64,000 nt of DNA from Nocardioides oceani. Its GTDB lineage: Bacteria > Actinomycetota > Actinomycetes > Propionibacteriales > Nocardioidaceae. Below the pieces are notes generated by a model that saw nothing but the letters and a program-made list of their open reading frames with translations, did not search any database and was not told the origin of the DNA. The stretch is from positions 770,060 to 834,059 of the forward strand of contig NZ_JAUHJQ010000001.1 in assembly GCF_030412965.1 (NCBI RefSeq), read 5' to 3'. Position 1 is the first letter of the stretch. Every line of letters begins with the position of its first letter. Shown piece after piece: positions 52,169-59,516 of the stretch. The position numbers and the translations under genes were made by a program.

Positions 52169-52183
52169 CGCGTGTCGACGCTC

Positions 52184-52435
52184 CTAGCCGGTCGACCCCA
52201 GCCGCCGGCCGAGCGCGATGTCGTACTCCTCGTCGAGGCCGGTGCGCAGCGCGTCGATCAGGGCCGGGACCTCGTCGACGGTGAGCCGGAACGATCCTGA
52301 GCAGACGTTGTCGCGCCACAGCGACAGGACGACGAGCCCCGACTCGTGGTGCCAGGAGACCCGCAGCGCGCGGTCGCCCCCTCGGGCGTCGAGGTGGATC
52401 GAGCCCGAGACCGGGAGCGGTCGCGCGGCGGTCAT
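52184..52435 (-). CDS. Small conserved protein, 83 residues
   Basis: ATG at 52435. Compact alpha/beta protein with GSIHLDARGGDRALRVSWHHESGLVVLSLWRDNVCSGSFRL followed by a helical DEVPALIDALRTGLDEEYD. No known domain. An upstream GTG in frame (52483) is possible but adds only low-complexity sequence. The pattern is familiar from other actinobacteria as a hypothetical protein. It stands alone between the palindrome and a divergent DUF4385 gene. Confidence 0.65.
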   Translation of the reverse strand: MTAARPLPVSGSIHLDARGGDRALRVSWHHESGLVVLSLWRDNVCSGSFRLTVDEVPALIDALRTGLDEEYDIALGRRLGSTG

Positions 52436-52529
52436 CGACCCATGGTGCACCCGCGCGGCACGGTTGTCACCGGTTCCGGTCACCGGGTCCGGCCGTCAGC
52501 CGGGCCGGCGGTGCGGGTACGGGAGGGAG

Positions 52530-52946
52530 GTGCGCGGCTTCGACTACTCCCTCGACTACGCCTCGCTCGACCTGCGCGAGCACCCGGAGCTGTACGCCGT
52601 GGGGCGCGGCGAGCAAGGCGTCTTCCACGTCGAGCCCTACAAGTCCGAGCTGCTGCCGCTGTGGGAGTTCGCGACGGTCGAGAAGGCCGAGCGGGCCAGC
52701 GCCGCGATCACCGAGCGGTTCCGGTGCTACCTGGACGAGGGCGACTTCGTGGGGGCCGACCTGGCGCGGAAGTACCTGCAGATGGGCTACACGCGGGCCC
52801 GCCGGTACGCCAACCGGCAGGAGGGCGAGAAGGCGGAGGTCAAGGCCGAGGCCGCCCAGGTGTTCAAGGCCGCCTGGGACGCGGCGGCCGGCGACCCCGC
52901 GTACCGCCGGCTCCGCGAGCAGCACCGCGAGAAGTACGACGCCTGA
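52530..52946 (+). CDS. DUF4385 family protein
   Basis: 138 residues. FDYSLDYASLDLREHPELYAVGRGEQGVFHVEPYK and GADLARKYLQMGYTRARRYANR match the DUF4385 family, found in bacteria and phages with unknown function. GTG at 52530 with GGGAGG just upstream. Only 28 bases separate it from the DNA glycosylase gene, so the two are likely co-transcribed. Confidence 0.85.
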   Translation: MRGFDYSLDYASLDLREHPELYAVGRGEQGVFHVEPYKSELLPLWEFATVEKAERASAAITERFRCYLDEGDFVGADLARKYLQMGYTRARRYANRQEGEKAEVKAEAAQVFKAAWDAAAGDPAYRRLREQHREKYDA

Positions 52947-52974
52947 GGCTGGACGGGCTGCCTAGACTCGCGAC

Positions 52975-53841
52975 GTGCCCGAGCTGCCCGAGGTGGAAGC
53001 GCTGGCCCTCGACCTGAAGGGCCGGCTCGACGGACGCGCGATCGTCAAGGTCCACATCGCCGCGTTCAGCGCGTTGAAGACCTTCGACCCGCCGCTGACG
53101 GCGCTCGAGGGGACGCTCGTCGACGACGTGACGCGGCACGGGAAGTTCCTCGACCTCGACTGCTCCGGCACCCACCTGGTGCTGCACCTGGCCCGCGCCG
53201 GCTGGGTGCGCTGGCGCGAGGAGGTGCCGACGATCCCGCCGAAGCCGAGCACCAAGTCCACCCTGGCGGTCCGGATCGTGCTCGACGACGGGTCGGGGCT
53301 CGACGTGACCGAGGCCGGCACCCGCAAGAGCCTGGCGATGTACGTCGTCCGCGACCCGCTCGACGTGCCCGGCATCGCGACGCTCGGCCCCGACCCGCTC
53401 ACCGACGACTTCACCGTCGAGCGCCTCGGGGAGATCCTCCAGCGCGAGGGGCGCAAGCAGATCAAGGGCGTGCTGCGCCACCAGGGGACGATCGCCGGCA
53501 TCGGCAACGCCTACTCCGACGAGATCCTGCACGCGGCGCGGATGTCGCCGTACAAGCCGGCGAGCTCGATCGATGGCGAGGAGCTCCAGACGCTGCACGA
53601 CGCGTTGCGGACCACCGTCGGCGACGCGGTCGCCCGCTCGCGCGGCCTCGCGGCGAGCGAGCTGAAGGGCGAGAAGAAGTCGAACCTCGCCGTCCACGGC
53701 CGCACCGGCCAGCCGTGCCCGGTCTGCGGGGACGTCGTGCGGGAGGTGTCCTTCGCCGACTCCAGCCTGCAGTACTGCCCCACCTGCCAGACCGGTGGCA
53801 AGCCGCTCGCCGACCGGCGGATGTCGAAGCTGCTGAAGTAG
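52975..53841 (+). CDS. Fpg/Nei family DNA glycosylase
   Basis: 288 residues, GTG start. Begins PELPEVEALA with the catalytic Pro and Glu used for base excision and beta-elimination; Lys in TRHGKFLDL is the second conserved residue. The H2TH domain IKGVLRHQGTIAGIGNAYSDEILHAA is present and a four-cysteine zinc finger closes the protein (CPVCG and CPTCQTG). Repairs oxidised purines or pyrimidines. Which of Fpg or Nei subfamily is unsure. Confidence 0.92.
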   Translation: MPELPEVEALALDLKGRLDGRAIVKVHIAAFSALKTFDPPLTALEGTLVDDVTRHGKFLDLDCSGTHLVLHLARAGWVRWREEVPTIPPKPSTKSTLAVRIVLDDGSGLDVTEAGTRKSLAMYVVRDPLDVPGIATLGPDPLTDDFTVERLGEILQREGRKQIKGVLRHQGTIAGIGNAYSDEILHAARMSPYKPASSIDGEELQTLHDALRTTVGDAVARSRGLAASELKGEKKSNLAVHGRTGQPCPVCGDVVREVSFADSSLQYCPTCQTGGKPLADRRMSKLLK

Positions 53842-53863
53842 GCGCCGCCGCCGCCCCGGGTGG

Positions 53864-54535
53864 TCAGCGCTGCGTGACCACCGCGGAGGCGTGCCCGGCC
53901 CCCTCGGCATCCTCGCCGGTCCCGTCGGCGACCGAGACGACCAGCCCGCCGAGCATGAACGCCACGATGGCCGCCACGAGCACCGGCGTCGGGAGCGACG
54001 GGATGAACCGGCGGAAGCCGGTCGGCTGAGCGGCGCCGTGGTGGAGGTGGTGGGTCAGGGCGTGCCCCTTGCCACGCTGCAGGAGCCAGCGGTTGACGGG
54101 GTAGGCGGCGACGAAGGCCACCGCGAGGGCGATCATCATGCCGAGCCAGAAGGTGCTGTTGACCAGGCCGGCGTCCATCGCGCCCGGGACGAGCGCCATG
54201 ACCGCGTTGTCGACGACCTCCATGGTCGCGATCGACAGCGTGTCCGCGGCGAGGACCACCGACAGCGCCGCACCCAGCCCGAGCCCGGCCTTGAGCACCG
54301 GGAGGGTCGAGAGCGTGTAGCCGAGGAGGAACGCCAGCGACACCGCCAGCACGATCGTCCAGCCGGTGCTCAGGCCCAGCGCGGTGCCGATCATCAGGCC
54401 GGCGATCTCGCCGATCGCGCAGCCGGTCAGGCAGTGCAGCGTCGCCGAGACGGCCATGGCGTTGATGCCGCCGCCGGCGTGCCCGGCGTGCCCGGCGTGC
54501 CCGGCGTGGTCGTGGGCGTGGTGGGGCTCGGTCAT
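53864..54535 (-). CDS. DUF4396 membrane protein with His-rich N-terminus
   Basis: 223 residues. N-terminus HHAHDHAGHAGHAGHAG, encoded by a 9-base tandem repeat near 54480-54509, could bind copper or another metal. At least five membrane helices follow, with AVSATLHCLTGCAIGEIAGLMIG as the family signature (DUF4396). A central VVDNAVMALVPGAMDAGLVN and a basic loop NRWLLQRGKGHALTHHLHHG add more histidines. ATG at 54535 with GGAGGAG upstream. A CsoR-type operator sits 45 bases upstream. Confidence 0.82.
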   Translation of the reverse strand: MTEPHHAHDHAGHAGHAGHAGGGINAMAVSATLHCLTGCAIGEIAGLMIGTALGLSTGWTIVLAVSLAFLLGYTLSTLPVLKAGLGLGAALSVVLAADTLSIATMEVVDNAVMALVPGAMDAGLVNSTFWLGMMIALAVAFVAAYPVNRWLLQRGKGHALTHHLHHGAAQPTGFRRFIPSLPTPVLVAAIVAFMLGGLVVSVADGTGEDAEGAGHASAVVTQR

Positions 54536-54579
54536 CGCGTCTCTCCTCCGGGGGTGGTGCGTCGCTCCTCGGCAACACG

Positions 54580-54594
54580 TACCCCCCAGGGGTA
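54580..54594. promoter_or_regulatory. CsoR-type operator between DUF4396 and rhodanese genes
   Basis: TACCCC-CCA-GGGGTA is a perfect inverted repeat of six bases with a 3-base spacer, embedded in CGTACCCCCCAGGGGTATAT. This is the layout of copper- or persulfide-sensing CsoR/CstR sites in actinobacteria (G-tract palindrome flanked by TA). It lies 45 and 65 bases from the two divergent start codons. Confidence 0.65.
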
Positions 54595-54658
54595 TATTCC
54601 GCACGGCGGGCGACGGGTGGCGAGCGGCCGTCGGCTGCTCCCGCGTCACACTGGACCC

Positions 54659-54994
54659 ATGAACGCGATCCCGACGGTGTCCATCGACGGCGTGCCCGAC
54701 CCGCTCCCGGCGGGGCTGAGCGTGCTCGACGTCCGCGAGCCGATCGAGTGGGAGCACGGGCACGTCGAGGGCGCGGTGCACATCCCGCTGATGGACCTAC
54801 CCCAGCGGCTGGCCGACGTGCCGGACGGGCAGGTGCTGGTGGTGTGCAAGGTCGGCGGGCGGTCGGCGCAGGCGGTCGGCTACCTGGCCCAGCAGGGCCA
54901 CGACGTGGTGAACCTCGACGGCGGCATGCTCGACTGGGAGGCCGCCGGCCGGCCGATGGTGAGCGAGAACGGCCAGCCGCCCCGGGTCGTCTGA
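54659..54994 (+). CDS. Rhodanese-like sulfurtransferase
   Basis: 111 residues. Single rhodanese domain with LDVREPIEWEHGHVEGAVHIPL and the active-site loop VVCKVGGRSAQA, the Cys carrying a persulfide. ATG at 54659. Diverges from the DUF4396 gene across a CsoR-type operator, fitting the known link between CsoR-like CstR regulators and sulfurtransferases. Persulfide detoxification or sulfur transfer is likely. Confidence 0.9.
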   Translation: MNAIPTVSIDGVPDPLPAGLSVLDVREPIEWEHGHVEGAVHIPLMDLPQRLADVPDGQVLVVCKVGGRSAQAVGYLAQQGHDVVNLDGGMLDWEAAGRPMVSENGQPPRVV

Positions 54995-55013
54995 GCCCGC
55001 GCCGATCGCCGCG

Positions 55014-55104
55014 AACCGGGACTTCCCACGGAAGTCCTGCACATACCGGGGCAGATCTCCCGTGGGATGTGCAGGAGTCCCCGGTTGACCGGGGACTCCT
55101 GCAC
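55014..55104. repeat. Nested intergenic palindromes between rhodanese and lipoprotein genes
   Basis: Three versions of a unit near ACCGGGGACTCCTGCAC occur in alternating orientation. Arms GTGCAGGAGTCCCCGGT (55069-55085) and ACCGGGGACTCCTGCAC (55088-55104) pair perfectly over 17 bases with a 2-base loop. A third copy at 55014-55044 is split by a small ACTTCC-CAC-GGAAGT palindrome. It can end both convergent transcripts, but its layout is more like a REP or small MITE-type element. Confidence 0.75.
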
Positions 55105-55112
55105 CACGGGAC

Positions 55113-55637
55113 TCAGGGGGTCGGCGACTCCGTCAGGCTCGACTCGGGGAGCTCCGGGGCCTCGACCGAGGGCGCACCGCTGGGCAGGCCCGGCATGGCG
55201 TTCGCGCAGTTCTCGGCGATCCAGGTGTTCAGCGCCTGGGAGGCTTCCTGCTCGCTCTCGGAGTAGTCCTGGTTGTCGTCGAGGTCCTGCAGGTCGCTGA
55301 CGTCCTCGATGTCGGAGGCCTCGTCGAGCACCAGCTCGAAGCCGTCGCGGGCGTCGTCGGGCAGGTCCTCGGGGGTGCCGACCTCCCGCATCTGCTCGGT
55401 CCACTCCTTGAGCGCGTCGACGGCGGCCTGCTCCTGCTCCTCCTGGCTGCCCTCCGAGGGCGCCGCGAGCAACGAGTCGAAGATGCTGCTGTACGCCTCG
55501 CAGAAGTCCTCGGTGGAGGCGTCCTGCGGCGCCGAGCTGGCTTCGTCGTCCCCGCCGCACGCGGCGGCGAAGGGCGCGAGCAGCAGCAGGGACGAGGTGG
55601 CCGCGGCGCGGCGCAGGGTCAGCCTGGAAGGAAGCAT
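55113..55637 (-). CDS. Acidic secreted lipoprotein
   Basis: 174 residues. Signal sequence with a lipobox around LAPFAAAC (Cys27), followed by GGDDEASSAP and a long helical acidic domain (DFCEAYSSIFDSLLAA, EDLPDDARDGFELVLDEASDIEDVSDLQDL). Two cysteines (DFCEAY, ENCANAM) may pair. The C-terminus is a short Pro/Ser-rich tail. ATG at 55637. Looks like a small surface lipoprotein common in actinobacteria; function unknown. Confidence 0.8.
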   Translation of the reverse strand: MLPSRLTLRRAAATSSLLLLAPFAAACGGDDEASSAPQDASTEDFCEAYSSIFDSLLAAPSEGSQEEQEQAAVDALKEWTEQMREVGTPEDLPDDARDGFELVLDEASDIEDVSDLQDLDDNQDYSESEQEASQALNTWIAENCANAMPGLPSGAPSVEAPELPESSLTESPTP

Positions 55638-55723
55638 CGGTGTCCTCACGGTTCGGTGGCGGGTGCGGCGGCGGGCCGGACGGCACGACGGCGCGGGCTC
55701 ACCCTGCCCACCCTGGCACGCCT

Positions 55724-56488
55724 TCACTCCTCCGGCGTCGGCCGGTCCCCGCTCGCGGTGCGGACGAGGCCGGCGGCCGGGGGCAGCGGCAGGGCGCGCC
55801 GGAGCCGGGCCAGGTACGTCGACCGGGGCACCTCGACCACGCCGAGCGAGGCCAGGTGCGGCGTCGACCACTGGACGTCGAGCACCCGGTCGGACGCGTG
55901 CTCGTCGCGGAGCCGCTCGACCAGCCCGACGAGCGCCACCTTGGAGGCGTCGCGGGCCCGGTGGAACATCGACTCCCCGGCGAAGAGCCCGCCGATCGCC
56001 ACGCCGTACAGCCCTCCGACCAGTTCGCCGTCGCGCCAGGTCTCGACCGAGTGCGCCCAGCCGAGCTCGTAGAGACGGAGGTACGCCGCCCGGATGTCCT
56101 CGTCGATCCAGCCCTGCGGGCGGGTGGGGTCGCCGCAGGCGTCGAGCACCTCCGCGAAGGCCGTGTCGACCCGGACCTCGAGGTCGCGACAGGAGCGGCG
56201 CAGCGACCGCGAGACCACGAGCCCGCCGAGCGGCAGCACCCCGCGGCGCACGGGGCAGAACCAGTACATCGGGTCCCCGGGCGACCCGGACGGCATCGGG
56301 AACAGCCCCCGGCGGTAGGCCGCGAGCAGCGTCCCCGGCGCGAGGTCGGCGCCGATCGCGACGAGGTCGTCGTGGGGGTCGTACGTCGCCGGGTCGCCGA
56401 AGGCCCACGGGGACGGCGGCGGCTCCACCGGCACGGGCGCCGACACCGGCCCCGGCACCGGCACGGGCTCAGGCGCGGGCTCGGGCAC
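55724..56488 (-). CDS. aat: Leucyl/phenylalanyl-tRNA-protein transferase
   Basis: 254 residues. Adds Leu or Phe to N-termini of proteins with basic first residues, feeding the N-end rule. Core motifs are LLAAYRRGLFPMPSG, WFCPVRRGVLPL, GWIDEDIRAAY and GLYGVAIGGLFAGESMFHRARDASKVAL. The first 25 residues are an odd Pro/Val repeat (PEPVPVPGPVSAPVPVEP), so the true start may be internal. GTG at 56488. Confidence 0.92.
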   Translation of the reverse strand: MPEPAPEPVPVPGPVSAPVPVEPPPSPWAFGDPATYDPHDDLVAIGADLAPGTLLAAYRRGLFPMPSGSPGDPMYWFCPVRRGVLPLGGLVVSRSLRRSCRDLEVRVDTAFAEVLDACGDPTRPQGWIDEDIRAAYLRLYELGWAHSVETWRDGELVGGLYGVAIGGLFAGESMFHRARDASKVALVGLVERLRDEHASDRVLDVQWSTPHLASLGVVEVPRSTYLARLRRALPLPPAAGLVRTASGDRPTPEE

Positions 56489-56524
56489 GCGCCGACGTTA
56501 GCGGCCCCTCCCTACGATGGCGCC

Positions 56525-57217
56525 ATGAGCGTCAAGCGCAGCGTCACCGGCCACCTGGGCAGGCAGCTGGCGCCCCGGATCGCGCAGCTCGCGCCGGGGC
56601 TGACCACCTCGTTCGTGCGCGAGGCCCTGCACCGGGCGATCAACGGGGTCGGCCCCCTGCCCCCGGCGGCCGCGGCGGCGGAGAAGCAGCTGGCCGAGCA
56701 GCGCGGGAACGTCGACCGCGCGGTGCACGAGGTCATCGAGAACCACGTGCGGTACGCCGGGGCGAGCGGCTTCACCACGAACGTCGGCGGCCTGGTCACC
56801 GCCGCGGTGACGATCCCCGCGAACATCACCGGCCAGGCGCTCATCCAGTGCCGGATGATCGCCGGCATCGCCCACCTGCGCGGCTACGACCTCGACGACC
56901 CGCGGGTGCGGAACGCGGTGCTGGTGACCCTCCTCGGGGAGGACAAGGTCGACGAGCTGGTCAAGAAGCGCAAGCTGCCCGCACCGCCGATGGCGCTGGC
57001 CACGGCGCCCGCGCACGACCCCGACCTCGACGCGGTGGTCTCGGCGGAGGTCGCCTCGGAGCTGATCACCAAGGTGGCCGGCAAGCGCATCGCCACGACC
57101 GTGGGACGGCGGGTGCCGGTGGTCGGCGGGCTCGTCGGCATGGGTGCCGACGGGTACGCGACGTGGCGCGTCGGCCGCTACGCCGACCGCGAGCTCCTGC
57201 CCCGCAACCGGCGGTAG
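56525..57217 (+). CDS. EcsC family protein
   Basis: 230 residues. EcsC-like region: ENHVRYAGASGFTTNVGGLVTA, PANITGQALIQCRMIAGIAHLRGYD and RVPVVGGLVGMGADGY. Hydrophobic but not clearly multi-pass. ATG at 56525. The family is found near ABC transporters in Bacillus, but function is unclear. Its last 40 bases overlap the 3' end of the convergent sulfotransferase gene. Confidence 0.82.
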   Translation: MSVKRSVTGHLGRQLAPRIAQLAPGLTTSFVREALHRAINGVGPLPPAAAAAEKQLAEQRGNVDRAVHEVIENHVRYAGASGFTTNVGGLVTAAVTIPANITGQALIQCRMIAGIAHLRGYDLDDPRVRNAVLVTLLGEDKVDELVKKRKLPAPPMALATAPAHDPDLDAVVSAEVASELITKVAGKRIATTVGRRVPVVGGLVGMGADGYATWRVGRYADRELLPRNRR

Positions 57218-58392
57218 ACCGCGAGCGCGCCGCGGCCGGCGCGGCCGGTCTGCAGGCGGCGTACGACCTTCTCCCGCAGGCGGTACGACGGCCGCAGGTA
57301 GGACCGCTCGAGAGCGCGGCGGGTCTCGGCGAGCTCGCCGTGCAGCCGGGCCTCCTCCTCGCGGAGCCGGACGTTCTCGAGCAGCAGGGCGCGGATCGCC
57401 TCGACCGCGGCCCCGGCCACCTGCCGCTCGGCGGGCCGGTCGGGGTCGGACCAGCGCGACAGCGGCGGGGCGCCGGTGAGGTCGGCGAGGTCGCCGACGA
57501 CGTCGTACCCCCGCCGGTCGATCTCCGCGGCCCAGGAGGCCGCGAGCTGCTGGGCCCAGGGGTGGACGTCCGGCGGCAGCGCGAGGCGCGGCGACCGGGT
57601 CCGCCGGGAGAGGGTCTGGTGCGCGAGCAGCTCCCGCACGAGCGGCCGGTAGTGGGCCGGCTCCACGACGCGGTTCGCGGCGCGGTTGACCCGCCGCAGC
57701 AGGGCGGTCTCGGGGACGCCGAGGGAGGGGTTGGCGCGCTCGGCGTGCAGGTCGAGGTCGACGTCGTCGAGCCCGAAGGCACGGCTGAACCGCCGCCAGA
57801 GCACCTCCGGCGGCCCGCCGGGCGGCGGCACGGTGACCAGGTGCACCCGCTCCGGCGGCAGGTCGTGGCCCCAGCGGTCGAGGATGTCGGGGATCTCCTG
57901 GACGCCCCAGAACCAGGTGGCGATCCGGCCCTCCCGCGCGGGGTCGCGGACCTGGTCGAGGAACGCGGCGTAGCTGATCGTGCTGCGGTGCTTGACGTTC
58001 TCCTGCCACTCGGCCGGGATCTGGCGGACCAGGTCGCGCACCGAGAGCACGAGGTGGACCTCGGTGCCGTCGCCGTGCCCGAGCGACTCCAGCGCCCGGC
58101 CGACCTGCGAGCGGGACGCGGTCGCGAGGATCTCGTGGCTGATGACGGCCGTGCCGCCGTGCTCGCGCACCCGCGCGGCGAGCCGGTCCCAGGCGCCGAC
58201 CGCCTCGGTCTCCAGCCCGCCCCACGGCAGCCGCATGAGGTCGAGCGCGGCCAGGAAGTGCGCGTCGAACCGGTCGGCCGGGTAGAGGATGCCGTGCTGG
58301 GCGAGCACCCGCTGGTTGCGGAAGAGCACGTCCTGGAGGTACGACGTGCCCGTCTTGGGGGTGCCGACGTGGAGGAGCACCTTGGCGCTCAT
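57178..58392 (-). CDS. Sulfotransferase family protein
   Basis: 404 residues. N-terminal 5'-phosphosulfate loop VGTPKTGTSYLQDVLFRNQ (residues about 9-27) and the 3'-phosphate-binding region VHLVLSVRDLVRQIPAEWQE with RD in the expected place. C-terminal coiled-coil and basic end (RLREEEARLHGELAET, VVRRLQTGRAGRG). Likely uses PAPS to sulfate a glycan or lipid headgroup. ATG at 58392 overlaps the previous stop (ATGA). Third in a row of sulfotransferase-like genes. Confidence 0.82.
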   Translation of the reverse strand: MSAKVLLHVGTPKTGTSYLQDVLFRNQRVLAQHGILYPADRFDAHFLAALDLMRLPWGGLETEAVGAWDRLAARVREHGGTAVISHEILATASRSQVGRALESLGHGDGTEVHLVLSVRDLVRQIPAEWQENVKHRSTISYAAFLDQVRDPAREGRIATWFWGVQEIPDILDRWGHDLPPERVHLVTVPPPGGPPEVLWRRFSRAFGLDDVDLDLHAERANPSLGVPETALLRRVNRAANRVVEPAHYRPLVRELLAHQTLSRRTRSPRLALPPDVHPWAQQLAASWAAEIDRRGYDVVGDLADLTGAPPLSRWSDPDRPAERQVAGAAVEAIRALLLENVRLREEEARLHGELAETRRALERSYLRPSYRLREKVVRRLQTGRAGRGALAVYRRLRGRSSRSA

Positions 58393-59516
58393 CGGTCCTC
58401 GTCCCCCCGTCGGTCTCGGCTGTCGCTCTCGGCTGGGCCTGCCAGCAGCAGGCGCACGGCGAGCGCCAGCACGCCGTCCTCCGACGGCTCCGCGACCCCC
58501 GCGTGCTCCCGGGGCAGCAGGGCGCCCGGGTCGCCGACGACAGGGTAGCCAGCCGCCCGGACGGTCCGGTGCACCCGCTCCGCCTGCGCGGCGACCCACG
58601 CCGCGTGCTCCGGGGATACGACGAGCGGCGGGCCGCCGAGGGCGACCACCCGCGGGACCAGCACCTCGCGCAGCACCCGCGTGCGCCGCTCGGGCCGCAC
58701 GAGCAGGCCGAGCACCGGGGCGGTGCGGCGCGCCAGCTCCGCCCCGTCGGCCGACAGGGCCGGGGGCGCCGCGAGCGGGCGCCGGGTGCCGGTGAGCCCC
58801 GGCAGCGCGGCCGGATCGAGGACCAGGCGGACCCGCTCGCGCCCGACCCGGGCGTCCCACGCGCGCAGGGCGTGCAGCACGTCGGCCCGCGGCGGCACCC
58901 GGTCGCGGGCGACCGCCTCGGCGAGCCAGGCGCGCCAGGGCGGCGCCCCCTCGCCGGTGACCCGGTGGGCCCAGGCGTGGGTGAGCATCGTGCCGAGGTC
59001 GGTGGCGAGGACCAGCGCGACCGACCCGCGGCCGCCCGCGGCCCGGCCCCGGGCGCGCAGCTCGGCGCGGGCCGCGTCGGCGAGCCAGGGGTCGCCCACG
59101 AGCCGGAAGCGCCGACGCCACGGCCGGCGGGCGGACGGCGCCTCCGGCAGGGCGGTCGCCACGAGGTCGTCGGCCAGCACCGAGGTGGCCACCCGGACCA
59201 GCTCGTCGGTCGGCAGGTCGGCGGGGTCGACCGGCCGGGGGCCGAACGGCCCCGGGTCGACCGCGCCGACGAGCTCGAGGTCGGGGCGGCCCCGACCGGG
59301 CGCGGACGCCCCCAGCACGCGGCGTACCAGCTCGGGGGTGGGGCGGCCGGCGAGGTTCACCCGGCGCAGCAGCTCCAGCTGCTGCGCCCCGGGCAGCACG
59401 CGACCGCGCGCCTGCGCCTCGCCGGTCCACGCCGACCACGGCGTCGTGCCGCCCTCACGCAGGGAGGCGACCCAGCCCCAGGCACGCCGCTCGCCCGAGG
59501 TCCCGCCGGACGTCAC
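58389..59516 (-). CDS. Degenerate sulfotransferase-like protein without P-loop
   Basis: 375 residues, GTG at 59516 overlapping the previous stop. No PKTGTT-type loop anywhere. Yet segments match the flanking sulfotransferases: VALVLATDLGTMLTHAWAHR against VHLVLSVRDLVRQIPAEWQ, and AWVAAQAERVHRTVRAAGYPVVGD against the C-terminal WAAEIDRRGYDVVGD. A piece is also repeated inside it: about 22-68 (TTPWSAWTGEAQARGRV, LELLRRVN) resembles about 188-240 (APPWRAWLAEAVARDRV, LHALRAWD). Most likely a duplicated, inactive relative that supports the active enzymes. Not recognised as any named family. Confidence 0.68.
   Translation of the reverse strand: MTSGGTSGERRAWGWVASLREGGTTPWSAWTGEAQARGRVLPGAQQLELLRRVNLAGRPTPELVRRVLGASAPGRGRPDLELVGAVDPGPFGPRPVDPADLPTDELVRVATSVLADDLVATALPEAPSARRPWRRRFRLVGDPWLADAARAELRARGRAAGGRGSVALVLATDLGTMLTHAWAHRVTGEGAPPWRAWLAEAVARDRVPPRADVLHALRAWDARVGRERVRLVLDPAALPGLTGTRRPLAAPPALSADGAELARRTAPVLGLLVRPERRTRVLREVLVPRVVALGGPPLVVSPEHAAWVAAQAERVHRTVRAAGYPVVGDPGALLPREHAGVAEPSEDGVLALAVRLLLAGPAESDSRDRRGDEDR

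Noticed and set aside
54480..54509. CRISPR-like or mobile short tandem repeat
   Set aside because: It is a coding 9-base repeat for HAG units in the DUF4396 protein; no spacers. No CRISPR array or transposase is found anywhere in the window.
55273..58548. Very long plus-strand frame across lipoprotein, aat and sulfotransferase genes
   Set aside because: Low-complexity Arg/Ala/Pro translation opposite well-recognised genes; no start site or domain.
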